A program made the position numbers and the translations under genes. Shown in pieces: positions 1 to 7,556 of a stretch of 10,132 nucleotides of DNA. The DNA comes from an uncultured Bacteroidales bacterium (GTDB lineage Bacteria; Bacteroidota; Bacteroidia; Bacteroidales; UBA932): NCBI GenBank assembly GCA_934702165.1, contig CAKUYG010000067.1, forward strand, positions 1 to 10,132. The letters run 5' to 3'. The notes under the pieces are model-generated. The model ran no database searches, was not told the DNA's origin, and saw nothing but the letters and a program-made list of their open reading frames with translations. How positions within the stretch are numbered: position 1 is the stretch's first letter; each line of letters starts with the position of its first letter.

Positions 1-389
1 CCGGCGTACCTGCGCGTGTCCGACAGGCGCCCGTACCCGTCATACGACAGGGAGAGCGTCTGCTCCGCGTCCGTCCCATGTCTCCAGACCCACTCCGAGG
101 CCTGCCACGACACCGCGCCCCAGTTCCCCTCAGGCTCCAGCACGGCCGACTCCGGGTATGCCTCCGCCGTCCACGGGCCTGTCACATTGATGTATATGGC
201 CTCCTCGGAAGTGTCTCCGACGCTCCACCCCAGAGAAGTCGGGGCCACCGTCACCTGGGCAACAGCGGATGGCGCCGACAGATGCGCCAGCGAAAGGACG
301 GAAAGGAGCGCCGACGCCACGGCGCTGCGGACGGCACGCCAGTTGCGGCGTCTTGAGGATGGTGGTGACATTTGTTCCGGTGTTCTCAT
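1..389 (-). CDS. Exported BACON-like domain protein, N-terminal part, cut by the left window edge
   Basis: The frame is open for 129 codons from the ATG at 389-387 to the window edge, so the C-terminus is missing. Residues 1-22 are polar and basic (SRRRNW), followed by a hydrophobic stretch at about 22-42 and a probable signal peptidase I site near AVA-Q (residues 42-45). The mature part starts VTVAPTSLGWSVGDTSEEA and continues with INVTGPWTAEA (about 68-77). This is the pattern of a BACON or related immunoglobulin-like fold: a beta strand, a small-residue turn, then a strand ending in a conserved Trp. Such domains are common in secreted and surface proteins of Bacteroidota. The text near the edge, YDGYGRLSDTRRYA, faintly resembles a YD/RHS repeat, but one copy proves nothing. 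The start overlaps the stop of the upstream small gene (ATGA at 389-386), which suggests translational coupling and supports this start. Full function is unknown; the signal peptide is well supported and the domain call is moderate. Confidence 0.7.
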   Translation of the reverse strand, partial: MRTPEQMSPPSSRRRNWRAVRSAVASALLSVLSLAHLSAPSAVAQVTVAPTSLGWSVGDTSEEAIYINVTGPWTAEAYPESAVLEPEGNWGAVSWQASEWVWRHGTDAEQTLSLSYDGYGRLSDTRRYA

Positions 390-547
390 AGCGCTTTCCT
401 GTTGTCGGTGGAGTAGAGATATGCGCCGCCGGCTCTCCCGAGGGCGTCCAGCACCTCGTTGCCAGCACTCATCTGGCCCTGCATGACCTGCGGCAGCGCA
501 AGAGCCAACACCGCAATGGTTGAAAAAATTCTGGGTATAGTCTTCAT
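386..547 (-). CDS. Small secreted protein, 53 aa, coupled to the downstream exported protein
   Basis: ATG at 547-545, stop TGA at 388-386. The protein has a classical signal peptide: MKTIPR, then a hydrophobic core (residues 7-19, IFSTIAVLALALP), then a likely cleavage region at VMQGQ-M (21-26). The mature part would be only about 28 residues (SAGNEVLDALGRAGGAYLYS and a short basic tail). No lipobox cysteine is present. I do not recognise a family. The frame can be extended upstream to 616, but this start is preferred because the signal peptide begins here and a promoter with -33 and -7 boxes ends 19 bases upstream, inside the longer ORF. Its stop overlaps the start of the BACON-like gene, so the two are probably one operon, and the peptide may be a partner or a translational leader of the larger protein. 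That it is a real gene is inferred from signal peptide, promoter and overlap together. Confidence 0.6.
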   Translation of the reverse strand: MKTIPRIFSTIAVLALALPQVMQGQMSAGNEVLDALGRAGGAYLYSTDNRKAL

Positions 548-565
548 GAAGGTGGCTGTTTTAGG

Positions 566-595
566 CAAAAGTATCAAAAAAATTTGAATTGCAAA
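566..595 (-). promoter_or_regulatory. Bacteroidota-type promoter for the small secreted protein operon
   Basis: On the minus strand a TTTG (595-592) is followed after 18 bases by TACTTTTG (573-566), matching the -33 TTTG and -7 TAnnTTTG consensus of the Bacteroidota primary sigma factor. Transcription would start near 559-562, giving a leader of about 12-15 bases before the ATG at 547. Confidence 0.6.
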
Positions 596-607
596 AAAGC
601 CACGCTT
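593..607 (-). terminator. Weak candidate terminator after dnaE
   Basis: Just past the dnaE stop, the minus strand reads AAGC-GTG-GCTT followed by a run of T (598-593). The stem is only four pairs, so this is a weak candidate. The T run also forms part of the -33 region of the next promoter. Confidence 0.25.
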
Positions 608-612
608 ATAAA

Positions 613-3600
613 TCACTTCCTGCTGAAACTGTAGTTTATCTGCAGTTTGTTCACAGCATCGATGAGAGGCTGGCCGACGCTGACGGAGAACTTCTTGGAG
701 CGGAAATCTATCTTGTATCCGCTTGTGTCGTCCGTGAGGTTGATGATGAGAGGAATCTTGCCCTTGGATTCTTTGAGCAGCTTGACCAGCTGCTTGCGGA
801 AATCCTGACTGAGACGGGAGGAATCGATATGGAGCACGAACTCCGTGACCATGTCGTCGCTGACGTTGCCAAGAAGCGTCACGTTCTTGAATTTGAACGT
901 GTATGGTGAAGTCTTGCCGGCAGCCCGCTCTTCAGGCTTGATGAAATATCTCTCCTCCACGGAGCCTTCGATGAAGAGCTGGGTATGCGGCTGCATGAAA
1001 GGCATGAATGCCTGATAGTCCTTGCCGAAAAGGGCGAACTCGTAGTTGCCGTCGAAGTCTTCAAGGGTCACCCTCGCCCCTGGCGATCCGCTCTTGGTGG
1101 TGATGGTCTTCATGTCCGTCACTATGCCTGCAAGACAGACCCGCCTTGTCTTATGCTGCGATTCACATTCATCTATCACCGAGTCAAGCTGCGAAAGTTG
1201 GCAGCTGGTAAAATTCTCTATCTCGAAGCGATACCGGTCCAGAGGGTGCGCTGAAAGGTACATTCCCACAAACTCCTTCTCTTTCTGGAGCACTGCGAGG
1301 ATGTCCTCCTCCCCCACGAATATCGGTGCTTCAGGGCGCACGGGCTTGAGTTCTTCCACATCCCCGAACAGGGATGAGGCGCTGTCCAGCTCATCGTCCC
1401 GGTAGAGGGCGGCATAGCGCATTAGTTCGTCAATGAACTGCTCCCCGCTCTTGCCGGCCACGAAATACTGGGATCTTTTAAAGCCGAACGAATCCAGGGC
1501 TCCGGCATAGACAAGGGTCTCAAGCGAGCGCCGGTTGAGCACGGCGGACATCCTCTCCACAAAGTCGTAGAGGTCGGCAAACAGCCCGTTTGCTTCCCGC
1601 TCGTTGATGATGGCCTCGACCACGTTGTCTCCGAATCCCTTGAGGCCGCTCAGGCCGAAACGGACATCACCCTGCTTATTTACGGAAAACTGTGCCTCGG
1701 ACTCGTTGACATCAGGGCTGAGCACCTTGATCCCGCTCTTCCGGCAGTCGGCCATGATCTCCTTCATCTCCTCCATATTGGCCGTGTTCTGGGTAAGGTT
1801 GGAGGCCTGGAATTCAGACGGATAGTGTGCCTTGAGCCAGGCGGTCTGGTAGCTTACCCAGGCATAGCAGGTGGCATGCGACTTGTTGAAGGCGTACTTC
1901 GCAAACGCCTCCCAGTCTTTCCAGATTTTCTCCAGAGTCTGCTGCGGGTAGCCTTTGGCAAGGGCTCCGTCCATGAACGATGCCTTGAGCGAATCGAGCA
2001 CGTCCTTTTTCTTCTTACCCATCGCCTTGCGGAGCTTATCGGCCTTGCCTTTGGAGAAGCCTGCGAGCTTCTGCGAGAGACGCATCACCTGCTCCTGGTA
2101 GACCGTGACACCGTAGGTTTCTTTGAGGTACTCCTCCATGTCGGGGAGATCGTATGTGATCTTGGACGGGTCGTTCTTTCCGGCCACGAAATTCGGGATA
2201 TAGTCCATAGGGCCCGGGCGGTAGAGGGCGTTCATGGCGATAAGGTCCTCGAAGCGCTCCGGATGCAGCTTGATAAGCCACTCCTTCATGCCGCCGGATT
2301 CGAACTGGAATATGCTCTTGGTGTCACCACGCGAATAGAGGTCAAACACGGCCGGATCATCTATCGGTATCTTCTCTATGTCTATCTCGTCTCCGAATCT
2401 CTTCTTGACAAGAGCGAGGCAGCGGTCGATGATGGAGAGGGTCTTGAGGCCGAGGAAGTCCATCTTGAGCATGCCCACGTCCTCGATCTTCGTGCCCTCG
2501 TACTGGCTCACCCATACTTCCTGCCCCGTGGCTTTGTCGGTGCCCAGAGAGATCGGGATGTAGTCGGTGAGGTTGCCGCGGCCGATGATCATGGCACAGG
2601 CATGGATACCCGTCTGGCGGATGCACCCTTCCAGCTGGAGAGCATAGTTGAGCACTTCCTTGACCAGGGGTTCCCCGTTCTCGTACTCGTTCTTAAGCTC
2701 CTTGATATACTTTACGCTGTTGGCAAGCGTAGGCTTGTACTCCTTGTCCTCCCCGTTCTCCTTAACCACTATCGGCTTGTCGGGGATCATCTTCGTGAGG
2801 CGGTTGGACTCCGGAAGAGGAAGATTCGAGATGCGGGCGACATCCTTGACGGCGAGTTTGGCTGCAAGGGTGCCGAAAGTGATGACATGGGATATGTGGT
2901 CGGCACCGTAGTGCTCCTGCACATACTGGATCACCCGGTAGCGCCCGGCATCATCGAAGTCCACATCGATATCAGGCATGGAGATTCGCTCAGGATTGAG
3001 GAAACGCTCGAATAGGAGATCGTAGCGGATAGGGTCAAGGTTGGTGATATGAAGGCAATACGCCACACAGGAACCGGCGGCGGAGCCACGTCCCGGACCC
3101 ACGGACACTCCGTTGCGCCGGCCCCAGTTGATGAAGTCCTGGACTATAAGGAAATAGTCCGGGAAACCCATATAGGAGATGGTCATCAGTTCGAAGTGGA
3201 TACGGTCGCTCTGCTCCTTGGTGAGAGTCTCCCCGTAGCGCTCGCGCGCACCTTCGTACGTCAGATGGCACAGAAACGCCACAGAACGGCAGAATTCGTC
3301 GCCTCTGTAGTTGCGGCTGACCTCGTTGCCGTCATGGTCCTTAACGACCTCGTATTTGCCGTTTTCTATGATGTCGGCGTACTTGTCGAAATAGACATCG
3401 ATGTTGTCAAGGAAGTTCTGTTCTATCTGGAACTTCGGGAGCACGTGCCCGCGGTCGATGGCATAGTTCTCGACCTTGTCCAGGATCTCCATCGTGTTGG
3501 CAAGCGCCTCCGGATGATCCGGGAAGAGGGCGGACATCTCCTCTTCGCTCTTGAGATATTCCTGCTGGGTGTAACGCAGCCTCTTGGGGTCATCTATAGG

Positions 3601-4314
3601 CGCGTTGGTCGTCAGGCATATCAGCCTGTCATGGGCCGGGCCGTCCTCCTTGCGCACGAAGTGCACGTCATTGGTGGCCACAACCTTGACGCCATGCTTC
3701 TCCGCCAGGGCGAAGATCTGCTCGCAATACTCCTTCTGGCGTTCATACAGGTCGAGCGACATCCCTGGAACTTCGGTCTTGTGAAGCATCACCTCGAGAT
3801 AATAGTCATCGCCGAAGACTCTCTTGTGCCACTCTATGGCCTTGTCTACGCCTTCAGCGTCGCCGGCCAGTATTCCGCGCGGCACTTCCCCCGCCATACA
3901 GGCTGAGCAGCATATCAACCCCTCATGGTACTTCTCCACCACCTCATGACTCACCCTGGGCTTGTTGTAGTACATGCCTTCGATATGGCCGGTGGAGACT
4001 ATCTTCATCAGATTGCGGTAACCGTCGTAGTTCTTGGCCAGGAGGATGAGATGGTAGTACTTGCGATGCTCGTTGTCCTTGAGATGATGATCGTAATGCT
4101 GCGTCACATAGATCTCGCAGCCTATGACCGGCTTGACGGAAGGGAACTTCGCCGCCACGTCTTTGAAGTCCTTGACACCGTACATGTTGCCGTGGTCCGT
4201 TATGGCAAGGCCGGGCATGCCAAGCTCCTCAGCACGGGTGAACAGTTTCTTTATATCACTCATCCCGTCAAGGATGGAGTATTGTGTATGGACATGCAGG
4301 TGAACGAAAGACAT
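613..4314 (-). CDS. dnaE: DNA polymerase III subunit alpha (DnaE)
   Basis: Catalytic subunit of the replicative DNA polymerase holoenzyme, 1233 aa, ending TGA, within the usual range for Bacteroidota. The N-terminal PHP domain (about 1-290) shows HLHVHTQYS (5-13), ITDHGN (38-43), the CSACMAGE block (136-143) and NDVH (215-218), so metal-binding residues appear retained. The C-family polymerase core carries VGPGRGSAAGS (405-415), the acidic cluster PDIDVDFDD (447-455) with the first catalytic aspartates, and MLKMDFLGL (615-623) with the third. Further on are the YRPGPMDYIP block, the GVTVYQEQVM block and the YAFNKSHATCYA motif. Near the C-terminus an OB-fold-like stretch (CLAGIVTDMKTITTKSGS) is followed by the C-terminal domain. 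The frame stays open upstream to 4485, but those residues are not family-like and cross the hairpin and promoter, so ATG 4314 is chosen. It starts 65 bases after secDF ends, with a terminator between them, so it is probably its own transcript. Confidence 0.97.
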   Translation of the reverse strand: MSFVHLHVHTQYSILDGMSDIKKLFTRAEELGMPGLAITDHGNMYGVKDFKDVAAKFPSVKPVIGCEIYVTQHYDHHLKDNEHRKYYHLILLAKNYDGYRNLMKIVSTGHIEGMYYNKPRVSHEVVEKYHEGLICCSACMAGEVPRGILAGDAEGVDKAIEWHKRVFGDDYYLEVMLHKTEVPGMSLDLYERQKEYCEQIFALAEKHGVKVVATNDVHFVRKEDGPAHDRLICLTTNAPIDDPKRLRYTQQEYLKSEEEMSALFPDHPEALANTMEILDKVENYAIDRGHVLPKFQIEQNFLDNIDVYFDKYADIIENGKYEVVKDHDGNEVSRNYRGDEFCRSVAFLCHLTYEGARERYGETLTKEQSDRIHFELMTISYMGFPDYFLIVQDFINWGRRNGVSVGPGRGSAAGSCVAYCLHITNLDPIRYDLLFERFLNPERISMPDIDVDFDDAGRYRVIQYVQEHYGADHISHVITFGTLAAKLAVKDVARISNLPLPESNRLTKMIPDKPIVVKENGEDKEYKPTLANSVKYIKELKNEYENGEPLVKEVLNYALQLEGCIRQTGIHACAMIIGRGNLTDYIPISLGTDKATGQEVWVSQYEGTKIEDVGMLKMDFLGLKTLSIIDRCLALVKKRFGDEIDIEKIPIDDPAVFDLYSRGDTKSIFQFESGGMKEWLIKLHPERFEDLIAMNALYRPGPMDYIPNFVAGKNDPSKITYDLPDMEEYLKETYGVTVYQEQVMRLSQKLAGFSKGKADKLRKAMGKKKKDVLDSLKASFMDGALAKGYPQQTLEKIWKDWEAFAKYAFNKSHATCYAWVSYQTAWLKAHYPSEFQASNLTQNTANMEEMKEIMADCRKSGIKVLSPDVNESEAQFSVNKQGDVRFGLSGLKGFGDNVVEAIINEREANGLFADLYDFVERMSAVLNRRSLETLVYAGALDSFGFKRSQYFVAGKSGEQFIDELMRYAALYRDDELDSASSLFGDVEELKPVRPEAPIFVGEEDILAVLQKEKEFVGMYLSAHPLDRYRFEIENFTSCQLSQLDSVIDECESQHKTRRVCLAGIVTDMKTITTKSGSPGARVTLEDFDGNYEFALFGKDYQAFMPFMQPHTQLFIEGSVEERYFIKPEERAAGKTSPYTFKFKNVTLLGNVSDDMVTEFVLHIDSSRLSQDFRKQLVKLLKESKGKIPLIINLTDDTSGYKIDFRSKKFSVSVGQPLIDAVNKLQINYSFSRK

Positions 4315-4318
4315 GCCG

Positions 4319-4326
4319 CAAATATA
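4319..4326 (-). promoter_or_regulatory. -7 box of a dnaE promoter, almost abutting the start codon
   Basis: The minus strand reads TATATTTG, a full match to TAnnTTTG, ending five bases before the A of the dnaE ATG. No good -33 TTTG is seen at 18-21 bases upstream, where the terminator hairpin lies. If the box is used, transcription starts at or within a base or two of the start codon, giving a leaderless message. Confidence 0.45.
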
Positions 4327-4329
4327 CGC

Positions 4330-4364
4330 AAAACGTCCGACCTTTGAAGAGGCCGGACGCTTTT
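4330..4364 (-). terminator. Rho-independent terminator of secDF
   Basis: The arms 4351-4359 and 4334-4342 form a nine-pair stem (CGTCCGGCC with GGTCGGACG) around an eight-base loop, followed on the minus strand by TTTT (4333-4330). The single non-Watson-Crick position (4340/4353) is a G-U wobble in minus-strand RNA but an A-C mismatch in plus-strand RNA, so the hairpin belongs to the minus strand. It starts 16 bases past the secDF stop. Confidence 0.75.
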
Positions 4365-4379
4365 GATATTCGGAAAAAA

Positions 4380-5609
4380 TTACTTCTTTAGGGCCGCCTT
4401 CTTGCGTGCACGCATCGTGGCGTCGTACATGATAGGAGTACCGATCATGATTGAGGCGTAAGTACCGATGCAGATACCAAGGCACAATGCCACTGACAGA
4501 CCTCTGATGGACTCTCCGCCGAAGATCGCGATGGCGAGCATAGGGAGGAGGGTTGACACTGAGGTGTTGACCGTTCGGGTGAGGGTCGCGTTAAGCGACT
4601 TGTTCACAGTCTCCTTGAAATCCTCGTTTGGATGCAGGCCGAGGTTCTCACGGATACGGTCGAATATGACCACGTTATCGTTGATGGCGTATCCGATGAT
4701 GGTCAGGATGGCCGCGATAAAGGTCTGGTCGACATCAAGGTTGAACGGCAGGATTCCGCTGAACAGGGAGAAGAAGCCGATGACGATGATAGACGTATGC
4801 GCAAGTGAAAGCACGCCGCCCAACCCCCATGTCCAGCCCTTGAAACGAATGGCGATATAACCGAATATCACGATAAGGGCGAGGATTATTGAGATGATGG
4901 CGTTACGCTTGATGTCATTTGCGATGGACGCGCCAACCTTGTCGGAAGAAATGATACCATTAGGGTTGTCGAGGGTGGAAGTGAACTCAGAGAGAGTCAG
5001 ATCACCTGAGTAGAAGCCCTTGAGTGACTCGTAGAGCATACCTTCGATCTCGGTGTCAACCGCTGAAGACTCGTCCTCAAACTTATAAGAGGTTGTGATC
5101 TTCATCTGGCTGTCTCCACCGAACTGCTTGACCTCCACAGAAGCGCCGCTCACATTGTCATCCTTGGCGGCAGCGGCCTCGAACACCTTGTTGGTAGCCT
5201 GACGCACCTCTTCAGCCGTCACAGGCTTATCGAAGCGAACGACGTAGGTACGGCCTCCGGTGAAGTCAACACCATAGGTGAAGCCTTTGAAGCACATGGA
5301 AGCGATAGCTATCACAATAAGGGCACCGGAAATGGTGTATGACCACTTTTTGCCTGAAAGGAAGTTGATCTTGGTGTTCTTAAGGAAGTTTTTGGTGAAC
5401 TTCGTCTCGAAACTGATGCTCTTGCCTGCATTGATGCGGTCATCGAAGATGAGACGCGTGATGAAGATGGAGGTGAGCACGGAAGTGATGATACCAATGA
5501 TGAGGGTGGTAGCGAAGCCCTTGATAGGGCCTGATCCGAAGAAGAAGAGCACGAGACCGGTGAGGAGGGTGGTCACCTGACCGTCGATGATGGCGGAGTA
5601 GGCGTTGGA
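4380..5609 (-). CDS. secDF: SecDF, C-terminal portion: end of SecD plus SecF moiety, downstream of an in-frame TAG
   Basis: This is the continuation, in the same frame, of the SecD reading frame ending at 5610, giving 409 codons after the TAG. It opens with SNAYSAIIDGQ, then two membrane segments that complete the SecD half (TTLLTGLVLFFFG and the FATTLIIGIITSVL stretch). The SecF half follows: a membrane segment near 5330-5285, the periplasmic motif YGVDFTGGRTYVVRF, and four more hydrophobic segments with the SecF signature GYAINDNVVIFDRIREN. It ends with a lysine-rich tail and TAA, as expected for a full SecF end. There is no ATG near its beginning; the first candidate start is GTG at 5576, in the middle of the SecD motif before TM5, so this is not a natural SecD/SecF gene boundary. 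SecDF is a proton-driven inner-membrane motor that helps release exported proteins on the periplasmic side. Without suppression of the TAG this part would be poorly or not translated. Confidence 0.88.
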   Translation of the reverse strand, partial: SNAYSAIIDGQVTTLLTGLVLFFFGSGPIKGFATTLIIGIITSVLTSIFITRLIFDDRINAGKSISFETKFTKNFLKNTKINFLSGKKWSYTISGALIVIAIASMCFKGFTYGVDFTGGRTYVVRFDKPVTAEEVRQATNKVFEAAAAKDDNVSGASVEVKQFGGDSQMKITTSYKFEDESSAVDTEIEGMLYESLKGFYSGDLTLSEFTSTLDNPNGIISSDKVGASIANDIKRNAIISIILALIVIFGYIAIRFKGWTWGLGGVLSLAHTSIIVIGFFSLFSGILPFNLDVDQTFIAAILTIIGYAINDNVVIFDRIRENLGLHPNEDFKETVNKSLNATLTRTVNTSVSTLLPMLAIAIFGGESIRGLSVALCLGICIGTYASIMIGTPIMYDATMRARKKAALKK

Positions 5610-5612
5610 CTA
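5610..5612 (-). other. In-frame amber codon interrupting secDF
   Basis: The minus-strand codon is TAG, flanked by GTC-CAG-GAC-GGT before and TCC-AAC-GCC-TAC after, all in the SecDF frame. E. coli SecD has a Tyr after Gly at this point (DEGYRGAFSS), so TAC or TAT changed at its third base explains it. Confidence 0.9.
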
Positions 5613-7439
5613 ACCGTCCTGGACTGCCTTTCCAATGCCCTTGCCGGCTTTCAGTTCCTCCTTGATACGCTCGTAGATGATCACGTTGGCATCCACAGCC
5701 ATACCCATGGTCAACACGAGACCTGCGATACCCGGCAGGGTAAGCACAGCACCGAATGCGGACAGAGTACCGAAGAGGAGCACGACGTTGGTAAGCAGAG
5801 CGACATCAGCCACGAGTCCGGCACCCTTGTAGAAGAGCACCATGTAAAGGAGCACGAGGCAGAACGCGATGATGAACGAAACGAGTCCGGAATGGATGGA
5901 AGCCGCACCGAGAGAAGGGCCTACAACCTGCTCCTGAACGATGGTGGCCGGAGCCGGAAGCTTACCGGAATTGAGCACGTTGGCAAGGTCGGTAGCCTCC
6001 TCGATGGAGAAATGTCCGGTGATTGAAGATGAACCTCCGGTGATCTCGGTCTGAACTGTAGGATACGAATATACGGTGCCGTCGAGCACGATGGCCACCT
6101 GACGGCCGATGTTCTCCTTGGTGAGACGGGCCCAGGTGTTGGCGCCCTCGGCGTTCATGGTCATGGATACGCCCGGTTCACCGCCGCGGCGGTTGTCATA
6201 CTCCACGCGGGCATTGGTCACAACTCCTCCGTCGAGCGGAGCCTTACCGTCACGGGATGAAGCCTTGATGGCCACAAGCTCGTAGATGTTGCTGTTCTGG
6301 ATATAAGAAGTCGGCTTCACTGACCACATCGGACGGAACTCGGCCGGGAAGAGGGCCGCGATCTCCGGCATGTGGAGGTACTGGTTGATGAGAGCAGTAT
6401 CGGCAGCGGCAGCGAGACCGATGCATGCGTTGTCACGGAACTGTGACGGGGAAAGTACAGCGAAGAGAGGGTTGGCCTTCTTGTAGGCCTCGATATCCGC
6501 GCTGTCGGTCTCTCCGCCCTGTGCCTTGATCTCCTGGGCCACGAGGTCGTCTGATTCAGCACTCTCTGTGGCTTCGTCCACCACCTCTTCTTCGGTGCTG
6601 AGGGTCTGGGCGAGCACTGAATTGGCTTCCTCAAGGTAAGGAGCTATCTCCTGGCTTGCATACGTTGTCCAGAACTCGAGGGAAGCTGTGCCCTGGAGCA
6701 GTTTGCGGACACGCTCAGGCTCTTTGACACCAGGAAGCTCGACCAGAATTCGTCCGGTGTTGCCGAGTCTCTGGATGGAAGGCTGGGTCACACCGAAACG
6801 GTCGATACGGTTGCGCAGGACATTGAACGAGTTGGCTACAGCGCTCTCAGACTCTTCGCGGATGACGCTGATCACCTGATCGTCCGAAGACTCCGGCTTG
6901 ATGCGGTCACGCATCTCATAGGTGCCGAAAATCTGAGCAAGCCTCTGACCTCCTCCGACTTCTTTCCACGCCTCGGCAAAGAGGGAGATGAAGTCCATCT
7001 GGGAGTTGACGCTGCGCTCCTTGGCAAGGGCCACGGCCTTCTGAAACTCCGGGGATGGGTTGTTGCCCGCGAGAGCCTTGACCAGATCCTCGAGCTGCAC
7101 CTGAAGCATGACGTTCATACCGCCCTTCAGGTCGAGGCCAAGGTTGATTTCCTGATTCTGTACACTCTTGAATGTGTAGCCGAAATAGATTTTCTCCGTG
7201 GAGATGGAGTCCGTGTAGCGGCGGGCTTCGATCTTCCTGATGGAGTCAAGGTAGTAGGCCTTGTCCACATCCGGAACTTCGGCGAATGCGGCTGACTTCT
7301 GCATCTCCGCCACGGCCTTGTCGGCAGCGGCGTTGGCCTTCTTCGTGCAGATGCTCGTCACAAGAGTGAAAGAGAGCTGCCAAAGACAGGCGAGGATGAG
7401 GCAGATAGCCACAAATCTGATAGCACCTTTACTTTGCAT
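5610..7439 (-). CDS. secDF: SecDF, N-terminal SecD portion, ended by a premature in-frame TAG
   Basis: 609 codons from ATG 7439 to TAG 5612-5610. The first membrane segment is at residues 7-27. Next come the SecD motif NLGLDLKGGMNV (99-110) and the periplasmic P1 head with VLRNRIDRFGVTQPSIQRLG (207-226) and ILVELPGV (231-238). An acidic, low-complexity insert lies at about 283-312. After it are ITGGSSSITGHFSIEEATDL (466-485) and the VVGPSLGAASI motif (505-515). Membrane segments follow at about 515-535, 541-561 and 566-586, then the signature GMAVDANVIIYERIKEE (579-595). The protein stops right after AVQDG, where SecD homologues continue with Tyr and two more membrane segments; these are encoded in frame after the stop. 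The frame is open upstream to 7535, but ATG 7439 fits family starts (MQSKGAIRF) and lies downstream of a promoter. Full SecDF would be 1019 aa, normal for Bacteroidota fusions. As read, SecD lacks TM5-TM6 and is expected to be non-functional. Confidence 0.93.
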   Translation of the reverse strand: MQSKGAIRFVAICLILACLWQLSFTLVTSICTKKANAAADKAVAEMQKSAAFAEVPDVDKAYYLDSIRKIEARRYTDSISTEKIYFGYTFKSVQNQEINLGLDLKGGMNVMLQVQLEDLVKALAGNNPSPEFQKAVALAKERSVNSQMDFISLFAEAWKEVGGGQRLAQIFGTYEMRDRIKPESSDDQVISVIREESESAVANSFNVLRNRIDRFGVTQPSIQRLGNTGRILVELPGVKEPERVRKLLQGTASLEFWTTYASQEIAPYLEEANSVLAQTLSTEEEVVDEATESAESDDLVAQEIKAQGGETDSADIEAYKKANPLFAVLSPSQFRDNACIGLAAAADTALINQYLHMPEIAALFPAEFRPMWSVKPTSYIQNSNIYELVAIKASSRDGKAPLDGGVVTNARVEYDNRRGGEPGVSMTMNAEGANTWARLTKENIGRQVAIVLDGTVYSYPTVQTEITGGSSSITGHFSIEEATDLANVLNSGKLPAPATIVQEQVVGPSLGAASIHSGLVSFIIAFCLVLLYMVLFYKGAGLVADVALLTNVVLLFGTLSAFGAVLTLPGIAGLVLTMGMAVDANVIIYERIKEELKAGKGIGKAVQDG

Positions 7440-7475
7440 AAATATGGTTTTTAAAAAATTATCCGAAATAGTTCG

Positions 7476-7483
7476 CAAAGTTA
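7476..7483 (-). promoter_or_regulatory. -7 box of the secDF promoter
   Basis: The minus strand reads TAACTTTG, matching TAnnTTTG. Transcription would begin near 7470, leaving an AT-rich leader of about 30 bases with no Shine-Dalgarno sequence. The -33 element is weak: a partial TTT about 20 bases upstream. Confidence 0.5.
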
Positions 7484-7524
7484 GTATTTTTCTCAAAAGA
7501 AAGAAACTTTTTGTCAGCTTTTTG

Positions 7525-7532
7525 TATATTTG
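7525..7532 (+). promoter_or_regulatory. -7 box of the nfeD-floA promoter
   Basis: The plus strand reads TATATTTG, a match to TAnnTTTG, with the predicted start of transcription near 7537 and a leader of about 20 bases. A clear TTTG at the usual -33 distance is missing. The box lies inside the longest nfeD ORF (from TTG 7530), which argues for the ATG at 7557 as the real start. Confidence 0.5.
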
Positions 7533-7556
7533 CAAAACAACAAAATACTCATAATC

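Noticed and set aside
16..486. Plus-strand ORFs at 16-486 and 78-356, and a minus ORF at 468-130
   Set aside because: They overlap the signal-peptide frames at 389-1 and 547-386 in other registers, and their composition (rich in Arg, Ser, Pro, Cys) is typical of shadow frames.
1825..3015. Plus-strand ORF of 396 codons inside dnaE, with another of 285 codons at 3049-3906
   Set aside because: Antisense to strongly conserved dnaE codons; long open antisense frames arise from its codon usage. No domain pattern, promoter or start context.
4315..4485. Upstream extension of dnaE to 4485
   Set aside because: It would cross the secDF stop, the terminator hairpin and the promoter box, and the added residues do not fit DnaE N-termini.
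4380..5576. A separate, normal secF gene starting at GTG 5576
   Set aside because: GTG 5576 lies within the last third of SecD before TM5, not at the start of SecF, and the frame is continuous with SecD apart from one TAG. It reads better as one interrupted secDF.
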